DNA of 6,434 bases from CAKSQF01 sp964582375 (GTDB lineage Bacteria; Bacillota; Clostridia; Oscillospirales; CAG-272). Made by a program: the position numbers and the translations under genes. Each line of letters opens with the position of its first letter. Within the stretch, counting starts at the first letter, position 1. The stretch spans positions 1 to 6,434 of the forward strand of contig CAZORL010000050.1 in NCBI GenBank assembly GCA_964582375.1, given 5' to 3'. The notes under the pieces were generated by a model that saw only the letters and a program-made list of their open reading frames with translations, had not been told where the DNA came from and did not search any database. Below are positions 5,314-6,434 of this stretch, in pieces.

Positions 5314-5317
5314 ATGA
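5270..5317 (+). CDS. Possible 15-codon leader peptide (uORF)
   Basis: ATG 5270 opens a 15-codon frame, MIGRGRALPRSKVIS, ending at TGA 5315-5317. Its stop overlaps the ATG of the permease gene as ATGA, the classic arrangement for translational coupling. GAAAGG at 5253-5258 could serve as ribosome binding site, 11 nt upstream. The peptide is basic and resembles nothing known to me. It has no run of regulatory codons as in amino-acid attenuators. An open frame this short can arise by chance; the ATGA overlap and the upstream GAAAGG are the only support. Confidence 0.3.
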   Translation: MIGRGRALPRSKVIS

Positions 5318-6417
5318 AAAAAGAGAACAAATTTATCGGATTTTTACACAAAAAGGGGATAACCCTGTCCCCGAAGGTCTATTTCGTGGATGCGATGGGT
5401 GCGATGGCACTCGGGCTGTTCGCCTCGCTTCTGATCGGCACGATCTTCAAGGCTCTCGGCAATGCGTTTTTTCCGACATCGGACAAAGACATATTTCATG
5501 TAGTCGCATCCTATGCGCAGAACGCCTATGTTTACGGCGCGGCGATCGGCGTCGCAGTTGCGGCGAAGCTCAAAGCAGATCCGCTTTTGCTCTATTCGTG
5601 CGCCGCAGTCGGGGCGATGGGCGGTCTTTTCCCTGCAGTCTTCGACGGCGCAACTTACACCGCAGGCCCTGCAGGCTCGTTTTTTGCCGTGCTTTTTGCC
5701 TGCGAGATCGGTAAACTCGTCTCAAAATCGACAAAAGTTGACATTTTGGTCACCCCTGCGACCACACTTTGCGCAGGTTATCTTGCATCGTGGGCACTTT
5801 GTCCGCTCGTCGCGCGCCTGATCTATGCGCTCCGCGGACTTATCGAGTACGCAACCGGCGAGATCCCACTCGTCATGGGCATCATCCTCGCAGTCGTCGT
5901 CGGCATCGTGCTGACGCTCCCTATCTCGTCGGCAGCACTTTGCGCCATGATCTTCACGGTCACCGCCGAGGGGGGCATCTCAGAAAATCTCGCACTCGCC
6001 GCAGGCGCGGCAGCTGTCGGATGCTGCTGTCAGATGGTCGGATTTGCGGTCACATCCTTCCGCGAGAATAAATGGGGCGGACTTGTCGCGCAGGGACTCG
6101 GCACATCGATGCTCCAAATGGGCAACATTTGCCGCCATCCACAGATCTGGATCGCACCGACGCTTGCCTCTGCCGTCTGCGGACCGCTCTCGACGGTCGT
6201 CTTCAAGCTTCACTGCTCGGGTGTCAACGCAGGAATGGGCACTTGCGGCATGCTCTCGCCCTGGCAGATCCTCATTGACATGAATTGGACAGCCGATGCG
6301 TGGATCGGCGTCGCCGTCCTGTGCATTCTCCTGCCCGCAGTTTTGTCGATAGTCTTCGACTTCGTTCTCCGCCGCATCGGTTGGGTCAAGGACGGGTATA
6401 TGAAGTTGGAACTGTGA
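5314..6417 (+). CDS. PfoR-like membrane protein, PTS_EIIC_2 family
   Basis: The 367-residue polytopic membrane protein has about nine or ten hydrophobic segments and no soluble EIIA or EIIB domain. Family-typical blocks are GPAGSFFAV (118-126) followed by EIGKLVSKSTKVDILVTP, TLPISSAALCAM (near 202-213), SFRENKWGG (248-256), QGLGTSMLQM (260-269) and MGTCGM (308-313). These match the PTS_EIIC_2 family, annotated as PTS sugar transporter subunit IIC or as PfoR, named after a proposed regulator of perfringolysin O in Clostridium perfringens. Sugar transport by this branch is not well established and the substrate is unknown. The start is supported by AAAGG (5302-5306) 7 nt upstream. A perfect sigma-A promoter and a structured leader precede it. 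No PTS partner gene is seen in the window; 17 bases remain after the stop. Confidence 0.88.
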   Translation: MKKENKFIGFLHKKGITLSPKVYFVDAMGAMALGLFASLLIGTIFKALGNAFFPTSDKDIFHVVASYAQNAYVYGAAIGVAVAAKLKADPLLLYSCAAVGAMGGLFPAVFDGATYTAGPAGSFFAVLFACEIGKLVSKSTKVDILVTPATTLCAGYLASWALCPLVARLIYALRGLIEYATGEIPLVMGIILAVVVGIVLTLPISSAALCAMIFTVTAEGGISENLALAAGAAAVGCCCQMVGFAVTSFRENKWGGLVAQGLGTSMLQMGNICRHPQIWIAPTLASAVCGPLSTVVFKLHCSGVNAGMGTCGMLSPWQILIDMNWTADAWIGVAVLCILLPAVLSIVFDFVLRRIGWVKDGYMKLEL

Positions 6418-6434
6418 GGAAAATTAGAAATTAG

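Noticed and set aside
1..6434. tRNA, rRNA, CRISPR array or insertion sequence
   Set aside because: No cloverleaf, rRNA core sequence, regularly spaced repeat array or transposase was seen on either strand.

Overview
The window looks like the chromosome of a Firmicute, most likely an anaerobic member of the Clostridia (Oscillospiraceae/Ruminococcaceae-like). The evidence is the order noc-like / parA (soj) / parB (spo0J) / serS, a Firmicute-type parS palindrome, AAAGGAGGG-type ribosome binding sites, consensus sigma-A promoters, a MntP pump and a PfoR-like orphan PTS IIC protein. The species cannot be told from the sequence.

Layout. 1-203: no complete gene; perhaps the last codons of an upstream gene, then an extended -10 box. 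237-713 (+): a short ParB/Noc-related protein that appears to lack the helix-turn-helix core. Its 3' end carries two parS sites (626-641 and a perfect 691-706), and a tandem pair of parS half-sites lies just behind it. 751-3846 (+): a strong promoter, then parA, parB and serS, closely spaced and probably one operon. 3860-3902: three or four DnaA-box-like 9-mers. 3931-3977: a 17-bp perfect hairpin with a T-run that terminates the serS transcript. 3981-4412 (-): the C-terminal remnant of an AAA/DUF4143 ATPase, with no N-terminus and no stop codon of its own. 4408-4965 (-): mntP, with its own consensus promoter. 5102-5130 (+): a perfect TTGACA-17-TATAAT promoter driving a leader of about 177 nt. 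5314-6417 (+): a PfoR-like/PTS_EIIC_2 membrane protein.

How the parts work together. ParB should load on the parS sites directly upstream of its own operon and work with the ParA ATPase in origin segregation. SerS is carried along in the same transcript, with no T-box leader of its own in the 33-bp gap. MntP exports manganese. The PfoR-like protein is a predicted permease of unknown substrate.

The most promising possibly undescribed element is the leader at about 5137-5313. It can form a long-range stem (5156-5168 with 5198-5214) and a 7-bp pseudoknot (5188-5194 with 5225-5231). It has an anti-Shine-Dalgarno sequence at its 5' end, a hairpin with an ATG in its loop, and a 15-codon upstream ORF whose stop overlaps the permease start as ATGA. 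I could not match it to a riboswitch class from memory. The second is the HTH-less Noc-like protein encoded on top of parS. All structures and homologies here were judged by eye.
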